Shown here in pieces: positions 45,375-54,256 of a DNA stretch of 64,000 nucleotides. Made by a program: the position numbers and the translations under genes. Source of the stretch: Serratia proteamaculans (GTDB taxonomy: Bacteria; Pseudomonadota; Gammaproteobacteria; Enterobacterales; Enterobacteriaceae); assembly GCF_013337185.1 (NCBI RefSeq), contig NZ_SWDE01000001.1:496001-560000 (forward strand). The letters run 5' to 3'. Positions within the stretch are counted from its first letter, which is position 1. Each line of letters begins with the position of its first letter. A model generated the notes under the pieces. That model saw only the letters and a list, made by a program, of their open reading frames with translations. It ran no database searches and was not told where the DNA came from.

Positions 45375-46376
45375 TTAAATCCGGGATAAATACTCTTCCA
45401 ACACCAATGGGTAACCACCACCAGCGGGTTGCTCGACCGGTACATCCGTAAAGGCGCTGGCTTCGGCCACCCATTTACGCTGTGGTGGCAAACCCCAGGG
45501 TAACAGTTGCTGGCGCTGATCGGCGGCGAGCAGGTTGGTTTCCAGCTCGATATCGATCATCTGATAAGGGGTGTTGTGCAATTCGATGCGATGACCATCG
45601 GGGTCGCGAAGATACACAAACAGCACGTGCCCCATACCGTGCCTGCCCGGCCCGCGTTCAACGGCGTCGCCAAACCCCAGATTACCGGCGGTATCGCAGG
45701 CGCGCAGGATCTCTTGCGAGTCGGGAATGGTGTAACCGAAATGGTGCAGGCGTGGCCCCGGGCCATGCAAATACACCAGATCCTGAGTGTTGCCCTTGCG
45801 TTGTAAAAAAGCGGCGCCCAGGCCTTGTTGATTAAAATAGATATCCGATGCGCGGAAACCCAACTGCGTCATATAAAACTCAGCCGCCCGCTGCACGTGG
45901 GGGGTGTGCAACTGGAAGTGGTCCAGTCGTTGGACACTGCCGCCGCGATACAAATGCACCTGATGATGTAAACGCGGCACTACCGGCATGGAGGCGCAAA
46001 GCTCGATCAGTGCGCCGGTCGGATCGGTAAAATGCAGGGTGCGCCCCTGAAAAGGCACTTCGGCCCAGTGATTATCCATCCCCCGCTGATCGAAAAACAG
46101 TTTGGCCAGTTCCAAATCCTTTTCCCTGAACACCCGCAAGCCGATGCGTTCACAGTGGGGTTCCGCCTTGCTCAGCTTGATCACCAGACTGTGGTGGCAG
46201 GCTTCTTCCAATCCGCGTAGATACAGCCGGTGGTCTTCCTTGTGGGTCAACACCATACCGGCCACCTGAGTATAAAATAGCTCGCTGGCGGCCAGATTCT
46301 GTGAGGTCAACACCAGATGACTGGCACGGGTTATGGCAAAAGGAGGATCGTATTGAGTCACGGGTATGCTGGTCAT
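45375..46376 (-). CDS. Extradiol ring-cleavage dioxygenase (VOC superfamily)
   Basis: A 333-residue type-I extradiol dioxygenase-like protein with two VOC domains (about residues 18-135 and 148-275). The second holds the likely iron ligands: His in RLDHFQLHTP, His in RLHHFGYTI and Glu in HRIELHN. Homoprotocatechuate and catechol 2,3-dioxygenases share this layout. It would open a catechol-type ring by meta cleavage. It is last in the order SDR, GntR, FAH hydrolase, dioxygenase, 34 bases after the hydrolase, and a terminator follows. Confidence 0.8.
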   Translation of the reverse strand: MTSIPVTQYDPPFAITRASHLVLTSQNLAASELFYTQVAGMVLTHKEDHRLYLRGLEEACHHSLVIKLSKAEPHCERIGLRVFREKDLELAKLFFDQRGMDNHWAEVPFQGRTLHFTDPTGALIELCASMPVVPRLHHQVHLYRGGSVQRLDHFQLHTPHVQRAAEFYMTQLGFRASDIYFNQQGLGAAFLQRKGNTQDLVYLHGPGPRLHHFGYTIPDSQEILRACDTAGNLGFGDAVERGPGRHGMGHVLFVYLRDPDGHRIELHNTPYQMIDIELETNLLAADQRQQLLPWGLPPQRKWVAEASAFTDVPVEQPAGGGYPLVLEEYLSRI

Positions 46377-46410
46377 TGCGGTTCCTTGGCTGCTTGGTCA
46401 GAAGAGTCCC

Positions 46411-47262
46411 TCAGGCACCGGGATCTTCCATCACTGGATTGCTGAGGGTGCCGATACCGGCAATGGCGACCTCAACCCGGTCCCCTGCCTTCATCCACAC
46501 CGGTGGTTGCCTGAATGCACCGACCCCTCCCGGTGTGCCGGTCACCAGCACATCGCCTGGCAACAGATCGGTAAAGGTTGAGCAGTATTCAATCAACGCT
46601 GGGATAGAGAAAATCAGCTCGTCGACCGAGGCTTGCTGCATCAGCTGTCCATTAAGGCGAGTTTCCAGGGTTAGCGTCCGGGGATCGGGGATCTCATCCG
46701 CGCTGACCATCCAGGGACCGAAGGCCGCCGTGTGACGAAAATTCTTACCGGCGGTGAATTGTGAACTGTGTCGCTGCCAGTCACGTACGCTACCGTCGTT
46801 ATAACAGGCGTAACCCGCCACGTGCGGCATGGCGTCACGCTGGGTAATACGACTGCCACCTTTGCCGATCACCACCGCCAGTTCGCCTTCATAGTCAAAC
46901 TGAACCGACTCTGGCGGGAGCAGTAGCGGTTGATTCTGGCCTACTTGTGAAGTCGGCAGCCGCAGAAACAGCGTCGGACGCTCCGGCTCTGGACGGCCGG
47001 TTTCCAGCAGATGCGGCCGGTAATTCAGGCCAACGCAAATAATCTTGTCCGGATGGGGCACCGGCGGTAACCAACTGACCTCGCTTGCCCGCACAGTGGA
47101 CGGCGCGTACAGAAACGGCAGGAACACGCTAAAACTGCCTGCGGCTAACGCGCTACGCAGGTCCGGATAGGGTAATAACCGGCTGCAGTCGACAATTTCA
47201 TCCTCTCCGCGCAGCAGGCCATACCCCGCACGCCCCTGGCTAATAAAACTGACAATTTTCAT
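46411..47262 (-). CDS. Fumarylacetoacetate hydrolase-family protein
   Basis: A 283-residue FAH-fold enzyme. The conserved blocks are VGLNYRPHLLETG, the metal-binding region with FDYEGELAVVIGKGG, and LLPGDVLVTGTPGGVG. Members hydrolyse, decarboxylate or isomerise ring-cleavage products. Beside an extradiol dioxygenase it most likely acts on the meta-cleavage product. Its start overlaps the GntR gene by four bases (ATGA). Confidence 0.82.
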   Translation of the reverse strand: MKIVSFISQGRAGYGLLRGEDEIVDCSRLLPYPDLRSALAAGSFSVFLPFLYAPSTVRASEVSWLPPVPHPDKIICVGLNYRPHLLETGRPEPERPTLFLRLPTSQVGQNQPLLLPPESVQFDYEGELAVVIGKGGSRITQRDAMPHVAGYACYNDGSVRDWQRHSSQFTAGKNFRHTAAFGPWMVSADEIPDPRTLTLETRLNGQLMQQASVDELIFSIPALIEYCSTFTDLLPGDVLVTGTPGGVGAFRQPPVWMKAGDRVEVAIAGIGTLSNPVMEDPGA

Positions 47263-47972
47263 TGCGCCTCCGGATTTGGGTTATCGATCTGCTGGATGAT
47301 CCGCTGTACGGTGCTTTGATAATGTTGACTCAGCAAATCAGCGGCAAGATCGGCGTTGCGCGCCAACACCGCATCCATGATCGCCTGGTGCTCGCCGTCG
47401 ACGTCGCGTGGAGTGTCGACGCCCTCCAGTTCATAACCAAACCGCAAGCGACGATAGCGCTCGGACTGATCAAACAGTAAATCAGAAAAACGCAGCATCC
47501 ACGGCGATTGGCAGGCCATCAACAGGCTGCGGTGAAAGCTGTAATGGAGTTGACTCCAGTTGGCGGAATGGTGCTGGTTTTCATCATCAATACGTGGGCA
47601 GCGCGTCAGGCGGTGAAAGGCGGCAATAATCCCCGCTTCCCATTCCGCATCGCCATTGGCAATCGCCAGCCGTAACGCATGGGTTTCGATCAACTGCCGA
47701 TTGGCGGTAATGTCTTTCAATTCGCTGAGTGAGACTTCACTGGCACGAAAACCACGTTGTTCATGTGCGGTTACCAGCCCTTCCGTGACCAAACGCGACA
47801 GCGCTTCACGCACCAGTCCGGGGCTAATGTCCAGTTCAGCGGCGATATTGCCGATCACCAGTTTGCTGCCCGGCGGATATTCGCCGTTAATAATCCGCCG
47901 ACGGATCAGCGCCACCGCCGCACCGCTCAGACTTTTAAAGGCACCGTTGTGTAATTCTTGTTTGCTGTTCAT
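47259..47972 (-). CDS. GntR-family regulator with FCD domain
   Basis: A 237-residue FadR/FCD-subfamily regulator. The N-terminal winged helix (IRRRIINGEYPPGSKLVIGNIAAELDISPGLVREALSRLVTEGLV) is at about residues 24-70, followed by the all-helical ligand-binding FCD domain. It sits inside the leftward catabolic operon and probably represses it until a pathway acid is bound. The ligand is unknown. Confidence 0.86.
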   Translation of the reverse strand: MNSKQELHNGAFKSLSGAAVALIRRRIINGEYPPGSKLVIGNIAAELDISPGLVREALSRLVTEGLVTAHEQRGFRASEVSLSELKDITANRQLIETHALRLAIANGDAEWEAGIIAAFHRLTRCPRIDDENQHHSANWSQLHYSFHRSLLMACQSPWMLRFSDLLFDQSERYRRLRFGYELEGVDTPRDVDGEHQAIMDAVLARNADLAADLLSQHYQSTVQRIIQQIDNPNPEAQ

Positions 47973-47995
47973 TCGCTTTATTTCTCGCTACGCGG

Positions 47996-48775
47996 TTATA
48001 ACAACGCAGGATAGGCACCGCCATCCAGGTGCATGTTTTGTCCGGTAATATACCCGCTTAAGTCACTGCACAGATAGACACAGGCGGCGCCAAATTCTGC
48101 CGGTAGCCCCATACGCCCGGCTGGAATTGAATCAATTTGCCCTTGGCGCGCCTGCTCGAAACTGATACCGCTCTGTTGCATCGCGACCTGCGCCATCTGT
48201 TGCTGGCGAGGAGTATCAAAACGCTCGGGCAGCAGATTATTGATAGTGACATTGTCGACGATGCACTCGCGGGACAAGCCTTTACAGGCGGCAGTCAGCC
48301 CGGCACGGGATGCGGCGGACAGTGTCATATGGGCACGTGGCGTGCTGACCATCGCCGAGGTGATGTTAATGATGCGGCCAAATTTCCGCTGCCGCATTCC
48401 CGGTACCAGCGCACGGATCAACATCAGCGGTGCCAACAGATTCCCTTGCAACGCCGCCAGCCAGGTTTGTTCGTCAAACTCAAAGAAATTCCCCGGCGGC
48501 GGGCCGGCATTGTTATTCACCAGAATATCGGCCTCCGGACAGGCCGCCAGCAAGGCATTGCGCCCTTGTTCCGTGGTGATATCGCCGCTAACGGTGAAAA
48601 CGCGTCCGCCGGTTTCAGCCTTCAAGCGCTGTTGCGCGGCCAGCAGGCGAGACTCGTCACGGCCATTAATCCAAACGCTCACGCCTTCTCGCAATAGCGC
48701 GGCAGCACAGGCATAACCCAAACCACTGCTGGAGGCGCATACCAGGGCGCGTTTATCAGCCAGTCTCGTATCCAT
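47996..48775 (-). CDS. SDR-family oxidoreductase lacking the usual Tyr/Lys pair
   Basis: A 259-residue SDR. The cofactor loop is CASSSGLGYA and the NNNAGPPPG block is present. At the catalytic site, NITSAMVSTPRAHMTLSAAS followed by RAGL has no Tyr-x3-Lys; the Lys position is Arg and the Tyr position Ser. A subgroup of SDRs near aromatic-catabolism genes has this atypical site, so oxidoreductase activity should not be assumed. The start at 48775 is preferred to ATGs at 48793-48796 because GGAGAG then precedes it. First gene of the leftward catabolic operon. Confidence 0.75.
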   Translation of the reverse strand: MDTRLADKRALVCASSSGLGYACAAALLREGVSVWINGRDESRLLAAQQRLKAETGGRVFTVSGDITTEQGRNALLAACPEADILVNNNAGPPPGNFFEFDEQTWLAALQGNLLAPLMLIRALVPGMRQRKFGRIINITSAMVSTPRAHMTLSAASRAGLTAACKGLSRECIVDNVTINNLLPERFDTPRQQQMAQVAMQQSGISFEQARQGQIDSIPAGRMGLPAEFGAACVYLCSDLSGYITGQNMHLDGGAYPALL

Positions 48776-48942
48776 TACCCTTCTCTCCTTCATCACGGAT
48801 GGTGCCCATGTCAGGCAGGTGATGTTGCATAAATGTAATGCTATCGATAAAAAATATAGACAGCAACAAAAAATATTCTTTACTATAAAAAATATATTTT
48901 ATTCCTTCACGACATTTTCACCATCACCTCTACGGAGAGAGC

Positions 48943-50565
48943 ATGAAAGAGAATGAGAGGTACGACTATATTGTGGTTGGCGGTGGATCCGCCGGTTGCG
49001 TGGTTGCCGGCCTGTTGGCAGAAAGAAGCTCAGCACGCATTTTGCTGCTGGAAGCCGGACCGGAAGACAAAGGGTTATTTATTCGCATGCCTGCCGGGTT
49101 CCCGGAAATCGTCGGCAAACTGATTTGGCCTTATCAAAGCGACGCCGAACCCAATATGCGCAACCGGGCTATGGCTATTCCACAAGGCCGGGTCCTGGGG
49201 GGCGGCAGTTCGGTGAACGGACAACTCTATGTGCGAGGCCACGCGCAGGATTATGACGACTGGGAAAACAAGTATGGTTGCACCGGTTGGGGCTATCGCG
49301 ACGTGTTGCCCTACTTTATCAAGTCGGAATGCAACCAAAGCCTGCACAACGATTATCACGGCGACAGTGGCCATCTGAAAGTCAGTGACTCTGGCTATCG
49401 CCATCCGCTCAGTTACGCAATAGTCAAAGCCGGCCAGGAGCTGGGTTATCCCTACGTCAATGATTTCAACGGTGCCGGCCAGCAAGGCATTGGCTTCTAT
49501 CAAACCACCACCTACCAGGGGCATCGCTGCAGCACCTCGGTGGCCTATCTGGCTCCGGTACGCCATCAGTCGAATATCGTGGTACTGACCGGCGTTATGG
49601 TTGAACGCCTGCTGCTGGAACAAGATCGCGCTACCGGTGTGGAATTCACCGATGCTGGCGGTAAACGCCGACAGGTTCAGGCCAGGCGGGAAATCGTGTT
49701 ATGCGCCGGTGCCATAGGCACCCCCAAACTGTTGATGCTGTCCGGCATCGGCCCCCTCGAACATTTACGCGAAGTGGGAATTAAACCCCGGGTTGACAGT
49801 CCTTTGGTAGGCCAGCGCCTGCAGGACCACCTGCATTTCTCGGTTATCGCCAGCCTGCGCAATCCGATCAGTCTTCTTGGGCAAGACAAAGGCCTTAAGG
49901 CGCTGGCTAATGGTCTGGAATGGCTGCTGTTTAAACGCGGGATTTGCGCCTCCAACCTGCTCGAGTGTGGCGGCTTCTTTGCCACCGGCGATGACGACCG
50001 GCCTGATGTGCAATTAATGGGGCTGGCAGCGTCGGATAACGTCGATGACAAGGGCAAGCAAGCGCAGAACCAACATGCGCTATCGCTCAAGCTGGCACAC
50101 CTGCGACCTCAGGCTCGCGGCGAAGTGCGGTTGCGCGACAGTCATCCGCGTTCGTTACCTCAGATAAGCCTCAATTATCTGGCCACGCCAGAAGACGTCG
50201 CGGCTCAGGTCAGAGCGGTGCGTCTTGGTCTGCAACTGTTCCAGACCCCAACGTTGGCGTCGCTGATCGACCAGGTTCTGTTACCCACTCCGGATTTGAA
50301 CAGCGATGTACAACTGGCGGCGTTCGTCCGCGAGCACGGTAAAACAGAGTATCACCCCACGGGTACCTGCTGTATGGGGGCCGATCCGGCAACTTCGGTG
50401 GTTGATTTACAACTGCGGTTGCGTGGTGTGGAGGGAGTACGCATTGCTGATGCGTCAGTTTTCCCATGCATCCCGGCGGGCAATACCAATGCCCCGACTA
50501 TCATGGTGGCAGAGCGCGCCGTTGACATGATGCTGGCCGCTTTCCAGGAGCAGGAACATGCATAA
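48943..50565 (+). CDS. GMC-family FAD alcohol dehydrogenase/oxidase
   Basis: A 540-residue glucose-methanol-choline oxidoreductase. The FAD-binding loop is VVGGGSAGCVVAGLL with the Glu at LLLEAGP; GRVLGGGSSVNGQLYVRG is the first GMC signature and GAIGTPKLLMLSGIGP the second. The C-terminal catalytic His-Asn region includes EYHPTGTCCMG and NTNAPTIMVAERA. No signal peptide. It would oxidise a primary alcohol to an aldehyde. First gene of the rightward arm; it overlaps the next gene by eight bases. Confidence 0.86.
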   Translation: MKENERYDYIVVGGGSAGCVVAGLLAERSSARILLLEAGPEDKGLFIRMPAGFPEIVGKLIWPYQSDAEPNMRNRAMAIPQGRVLGGGSSVNGQLYVRGHAQDYDDWENKYGCTGWGYRDVLPYFIKSECNQSLHNDYHGDSGHLKVSDSGYRHPLSYAIVKAGQELGYPYVNDFNGAGQQGIGFYQTTTYQGHRCSTSVAYLAPVRHQSNIVVLTGVMVERLLLEQDRATGVEFTDAGGKRRQVQARREIVLCAGAIGTPKLLMLSGIGPLEHLREVGIKPRVDSPLVGQRLQDHLHFSVIASLRNPISLLGQDKGLKALANGLEWLLFKRGICASNLLECGGFFATGDDDRPDVQLMGLAASDNVDDKGKQAQNQHALSLKLAHLRPQARGEVRLRDSHPRSLPQISLNYLATPEDVAAQVRAVRLGLQLFQTPTLASLIDQVLLPTPDLNSDVQLAAFVREHGKTEYHPTGTCCMGADPATSVVDLQLRLRGVEGVRIADASVFPCIPAGNTNAPTIMVAERAVDMMLAAFQEQEHA

Positions 50566-51214
50566 AAAATTAACGCTGACCTTTGATAACGGCCCCCATC
50601 CGCAGGGAACGCCGCTGGTGTTGAAGACGCTGGCAGAGTATCGGCTTTTGGCCAACTTTTTCCCTATCGGCGAGAAAATCTCCGCGCCAGGCGGTGAAGC
50701 CCTGGTCCGGTCGGTAAAGGAGGCCGGGCACCGGGTAGGCATTCATACCCTGACCCACTCACTGCCGCTGGGCCTGGGGGCGCCGGGTTTCGCCCGCCAC
50801 GAAATTATCGAAGGACAGGCCCGGCTCGGTCAATACGCTGAATCCCCGCCGCTGTTCCGCCCCTATGCCGGCAAGGGGATCCTCGGGCCACATGTACTGA
50901 ATCAGGAGGCGGTTGAAGTGTTGCAACAACAGGGGTTCAGTCTGGTGCTGTGGAATTCGGTGCCGCGCGACTGGGAACTGCCGACCGACGCCTGGGTGGC
51001 ACGGGCGCTGGATGACCTCGCCAATAACAACTGGACGGTGATGGTCTTGCATGACGCCCGTCCTGAAGCGATGGAGCATCTGGGGTATTTCATTGAACAG
51101 GCGGTGTTGATGGACGTAGAAATCACCCAGCAACTCCCCGACTGGGTGATGCCCATCCAGGGCGGCCTGCGCCGTCATCCTTTTTCGGCGTTGATCGCCC
51201 CGGTGGCTGACTAG
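50558..51214 (+). CDS. NodB-like polysaccharide-deacetylase-fold protein
   Basis: A 218-residue cytoplasmic NodB-fold protein. Motif 1 reads TFDNGP instead of TFDDGP, so the Asp that normally binds zinc is Asn; motif 2 is HTLTH, intact; RPYAGKG corresponds to motif 3 and MVLHDAR to the C-terminal His. Without a signal peptide and sitting between a GMC enzyme and an aromatic hydroxylase, it is unlikely to act on cell-wall sugar. Hydrolysis of an amide or ester intermediate is a possible alternative role. Confidence 0.72.
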   Translation: MHKKLTLTFDNGPHPQGTPLVLKTLAEYRLLANFFPIGEKISAPGGEALVRSVKEAGHRVGIHTLTHSLPLGLGAPGFARHEIIEGQARLGQYAESPPLFRPYAGKGILGPHVLNQEAVEVLQQQGFSLVLWNSVPRDWELPTDAWVARALDDLANNNWTVMVLHDARPEAMEHLGYFIEQAVLMDVEITQQLPDWVMPIQGGLRRHPFSALIAPVAD

Positions 51215-51236
51215 CCGTGCAGCAAGGAGAATGGTT

Positions 51237-52934
51237 ATGCAACAACAAAACGTGATTGGCGAATTCCGTTATCAACAATATGCGGTCCAGCTGCCACCGC
51301 TGCTTGAAGGTCGTGAACAACGTCGGCATCAGGTGGTGATTGTTGGTGGCGGCCCGGTGGGCTTATCGCTGGCGCTGGCATTGGCGAAACAGGGCATCGC
51401 CTCGTTGGTGGTGGAAAATGACACCCAGGTGTGTACCGGCAGTCGGGCAGCCTGTATCTCTCGTCGCAGTCTGGAGATCCTCGACAAACTGGGGCTGGCC
51501 GACACCTTCGTCGATAAAGGGCTGGCCTGGACCCGGGGACGCAGTTTTTACCAGGGCGAGTTGGTGATGCAGTTCGACATGTTGCTGGATGACAACCAGC
51601 AGTTCCCGGCGATGATCAATCTGCAGCAGTATTACATCGAGCAATTTCTACTCGACGAAGTATTGCGCCACAACGATTTGATCGAGATGCGTTGGGGAAC
51701 CGAGCTGCAAAGTCTGGAGCATCAAGAAGATAGCGTGACATTGTCACTCAAAGCGAACGGCATCGACTATCAACTGGAGGCCGACTGGCTGATTGCCTGT
51801 GACGGCGGCCGCAGCCGGGTACGGGAACAGTTGGGGCTGCATTTGCAGGGCGAAGTGCATCATGGGCGTTTTGCTATCGTGGATATCGAGCTGGAAAGCG
51901 ACACCCCGGCCGAGCGACGGGTGTGGTTTGAAACCGCCCTGCGCCCCGGCCCGATGTGGATGCACCGCCAGCCGGACAATATCTGGCGTATTGATTACCT
52001 GCTGGAAGAGAGCGTCAGCGACGAGGACGGGCTGAAACCGGAAAACGTGCTGCCGGTGGTGGAGCGGTTCCTTGAAATGGTCGGCGAAAAGGGACAATGG
52101 CGACCTATTTGGATCAGTATGTACAACGCCAAGGCGCTGTCGCTGGACCATTACCATCAGGGTCGGGTGCTGTTCGCCGGCGATGCCGCTCATGTGGTGC
52201 CGATATTCGGCGTGCGCGGACTCAACGGCGGCCTGGATGATGCCTACAATCTGGGCTGGAAGCTGGCCTACGTGCTCAAAGGTCTGGCACCAGAGGCACT
52301 GTTAGCCAGTTATTCCAGCGAACGCCGGGCCGCCTGGCGTGAAAATGCCGGGCAAGCCAGCCGCAGTGCGGAGTTTATGTGCCCTGCCACGCCGACCGGC
52401 ACCACGCTGCGCAATGCGGTATTGTCGCTGGCGGCTCGCCACCCGCAATTCTCATCGTTGATCAACCCAAGACAAACCCACAGCATTTGCTACGCCGATT
52501 CCCCCTTGAATACCCCGGAAGCGACCGATCTCGATGCCTGCGGGCCTCAGTCTGGCGCGGTGTTACCAGAATTCCCTGTGTTGCTCAACGGCAAGCCGCA
52601 GCATCTGACCCAATTGCTGGATGCACGCCATTTTACGCTGTTGCGCTTCCTGGGCCACGACACGACGGCCGCCCAGGAAATAGATCGGCAACCTTTACTG
52701 CGTGTCGTGACTATCGGCCGCCCCGGTCAATCGCAATTCGGTGACGCCGGTGAAGTTGAAGCCTCAAACGGCCAGTTGCATGCCGCCTACAGTGGCCCCG
52801 CTGGGGCGCTGTATCTGGTGCGACCGGATGGCCACGTTTGTTGGCGCTGGACCCAAAGTGACTACGCGCCCGTCGCAATGCTTGAACAGGCATTACGGCG
52901 GGCCTGCGGCTGGCAGAGTGACAACGGAGAATAA
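51237..52934 (+). CDS. FAD-dependent aromatic hydroxylase (MhpA/PHBH-type)
   Basis: A flavoprotein monooxygenase of 565 residues. GxGxxG is IVGGGPVGLSLALALA (about residue 35), the DG motif is CDGGRSRVRE, and the GD motif is FAGDAAHVVPIFGVRGLNGGLDDAYNLGWKL. The C-terminal part is a thioredoxin-like domain as in MhpA and related phenol hydroxylases. It should add a ring hydroxyl using NAD(P)H and O2, preparing a catechol for the dioxygenase. ATG at 51237 is used, AAGGAG being seven bases before it; ATG at 51231 is too close to that site. Confidence 0.85.
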   Translation: MQQQNVIGEFRYQQYAVQLPPLLEGREQRRHQVVIVGGGPVGLSLALALAKQGIASLVVENDTQVCTGSRAACISRRSLEILDKLGLADTFVDKGLAWTRGRSFYQGELVMQFDMLLDDNQQFPAMINLQQYYIEQFLLDEVLRHNDLIEMRWGTELQSLEHQEDSVTLSLKANGIDYQLEADWLIACDGGRSRVREQLGLHLQGEVHHGRFAIVDIELESDTPAERRVWFETALRPGPMWMHRQPDNIWRIDYLLEESVSDEDGLKPENVLPVVERFLEMVGEKGQWRPIWISMYNAKALSLDHYHQGRVLFAGDAAHVVPIFGVRGLNGGLDDAYNLGWKLAYVLKGLAPEALLASYSSERRAAWRENAGQASRSAEFMCPATPTGTTLRNAVLSLAARHPQFSSLINPRQTHSICYADSPLNTPEATDLDACGPQSGAVLPEFPVLLNGKPQHLTQLLDARHFTLLRFLGHDTTAAQEIDRQPLLRVVTIGRPGQSQFGDAGEVEASNGQLHAAYSGPAGALYLVRPDGHVCWRWTQSDYAPVAMLEQALRRACGWQSDNGE

Positions 52935-52938
52935 TGCA

Positions 52939-53127
52939 ATGAAGGTTAAGTTGAACGAACAACAGCTCGATGAGCTATACAGCCAGTTTTATCAGACCGC
53001 CGGGCAGTTTTCCGGCGAATCCCTGGCGCTATTTCTGTCACGGCTGAATTTGTTGCTGTTAGATGCGTTGGCGGATGAACCGGCAGCGCGGGAACTGATT
53101 GCCGAAGCCGCGCGCTTTAAGCCCTGA
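52939..53127 (+). CDS. Small DUF2783-like partner of the hydroxylase
   Basis: A 62-residue, mostly helical acidic protein (LNEQQLDELYSQFYQTAGQF then LALFLSRLNLLLLDALAD). It starts four bases after the hydroxylase stop, with GGAGA upstream. Short proteins of the DUF2783 type accompany MhpA-like hydroxylases in other bacteria; the assignment here rests on size, helical character and position. It may modulate the hydroxylase. Confidence 0.6.
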   Translation: MKVKLNEQQLDELYSQFYQTAGQFSGESLALFLSRLNLLLLDALADEPAARELIAEAARFKP

Positions 53128-53140
53128 GCTAAAAACAGAT

Positions 53141-54088
53141 TCAACCAGGCGATGCTTCGTTATCTGGAGGACTCGCTGTAAGTTTCGGGTCGTGCGGCTC
53201 GGCGGCCTGCAGATAGTACTCGGCGAGGTAATCAACAAAACTGCGGATGTTAACCGGCAAATAGCGTCGGTTAACGTAAACCACATACAGCGAGCGGTGG
53301 CTCCAGGTACAGTCTCTCATCAGTCTGACCAAAGCCCCGCTGGCCAGCGCTTCGCGCACTACAAACTCAGGCTCCAAAATAATGCCTCTGCCCTCCAGCG
53401 CGCTGGCCAGTAAGGCATCGCCGCTGTTGGCACGCAATGACCCAAATACCGGCACCTCGACCAGACGCCCCTCCGCATCCAGATACTCCCATTGTTCCGC
53501 CCGCGGCAACAGTGAATACACCAGACAGTTATGGTCACGCAATTCCTGTGGCGTGACGGGCGTGCCCCGCTGCTTTAAATAATCGGGGGACGCGCAAAGT
53601 ATGCGAGGGATATTGCACAGCTTGCGCGCCACCAAAGACGAGTCCGACAGATTGGCTACGCGGATCGCCACATCAATTCCCTGCTCTATCAAATTAACCA
53701 ACTGATCGCTCAGGCAGAACTCTACCGATACGCGAGGGTAACGACGTTGATAGCCGGCGACAATCGTCGCCAGTTCTGCCCGGCAATAGGGGTGCGGCGC
53801 ACTGATACGCAATGTACCGGCCGGCTGGCCCTGATTGCCCATGTAGGCTTCCAGCGCCAGGCATTCGGCGCTAATGCGTTGGCTGTATTCAAAACATTCA
53901 CGCCCGGCCTCGGTCAAGGTCATCGACCGCGTGGTGCGATGCAACAAGCGGACGCCAAAATGCTGCTCCAGCTCGGCAATGGTCTTGCTGACCCTCGGGC
54001 GCGAAAGATCTAACGCCTCTGCCGCCGCCGTAAAAGTACCGCCGGTGACCACCGCATTGAATATGCGCAATGCATTCATCATATCCAT
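53141..54088 (-). CDS. LysR-family transcriptional regulator
   Basis: A 315-residue LysR protein. The DNA-binding region is GTFTAAAEALDLSRPRVSKT followed by IAELEQHFGVRLLHRTTRSM, and the effector domain begins near residue 90 (GTLRISAPHPYCRAELA). AAGGA lies seven bases before the ATG. It converges on the hydroxylase operon and is divergent from the aldehyde dehydrogenase gene across 168 bases, so it probably controls the ALDH-GMC-SDR operon and perhaps the whole island. Confidence 0.88.
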   Translation of the reverse strand: MDMMNALRIFNAVVTGGTFTAAAEALDLSRPRVSKTIAELEQHFGVRLLHRTTRSMTLTEAGRECFEYSQRISAECLALEAYMGNQGQPAGTLRISAPHPYCRAELATIVAGYQRRYPRVSVEFCLSDQLVNLIEQGIDVAIRVANLSDSSLVARKLCNIPRILCASPDYLKQRGTPVTPQELRDHNCLVYSLLPRAEQWEYLDAEGRLVEVPVFGSLRANSGDALLASALEGRGIILEPEFVVREALASGALVRLMRDCTWSHRSLYVVYVNRRYLPVNIRSFVDYLAEYYLQAAEPHDPKLTASPPDNEASPG

Positions 54089-54256
54089 ATTTACGTCCTT
54101 TTAGCCCGTTGCGTCATTAGCACAATATACACCCTCCATTGGTTCCTGTATGGCAACAGTGTGATACGGCCAGCCCACTGGTTGTTCAGCTTTGGCGCCG
54201 CTAGTTTAGCTATATCCCTCGATGAGGATCACCGCAGACTGAAATAAGGATCTCCC

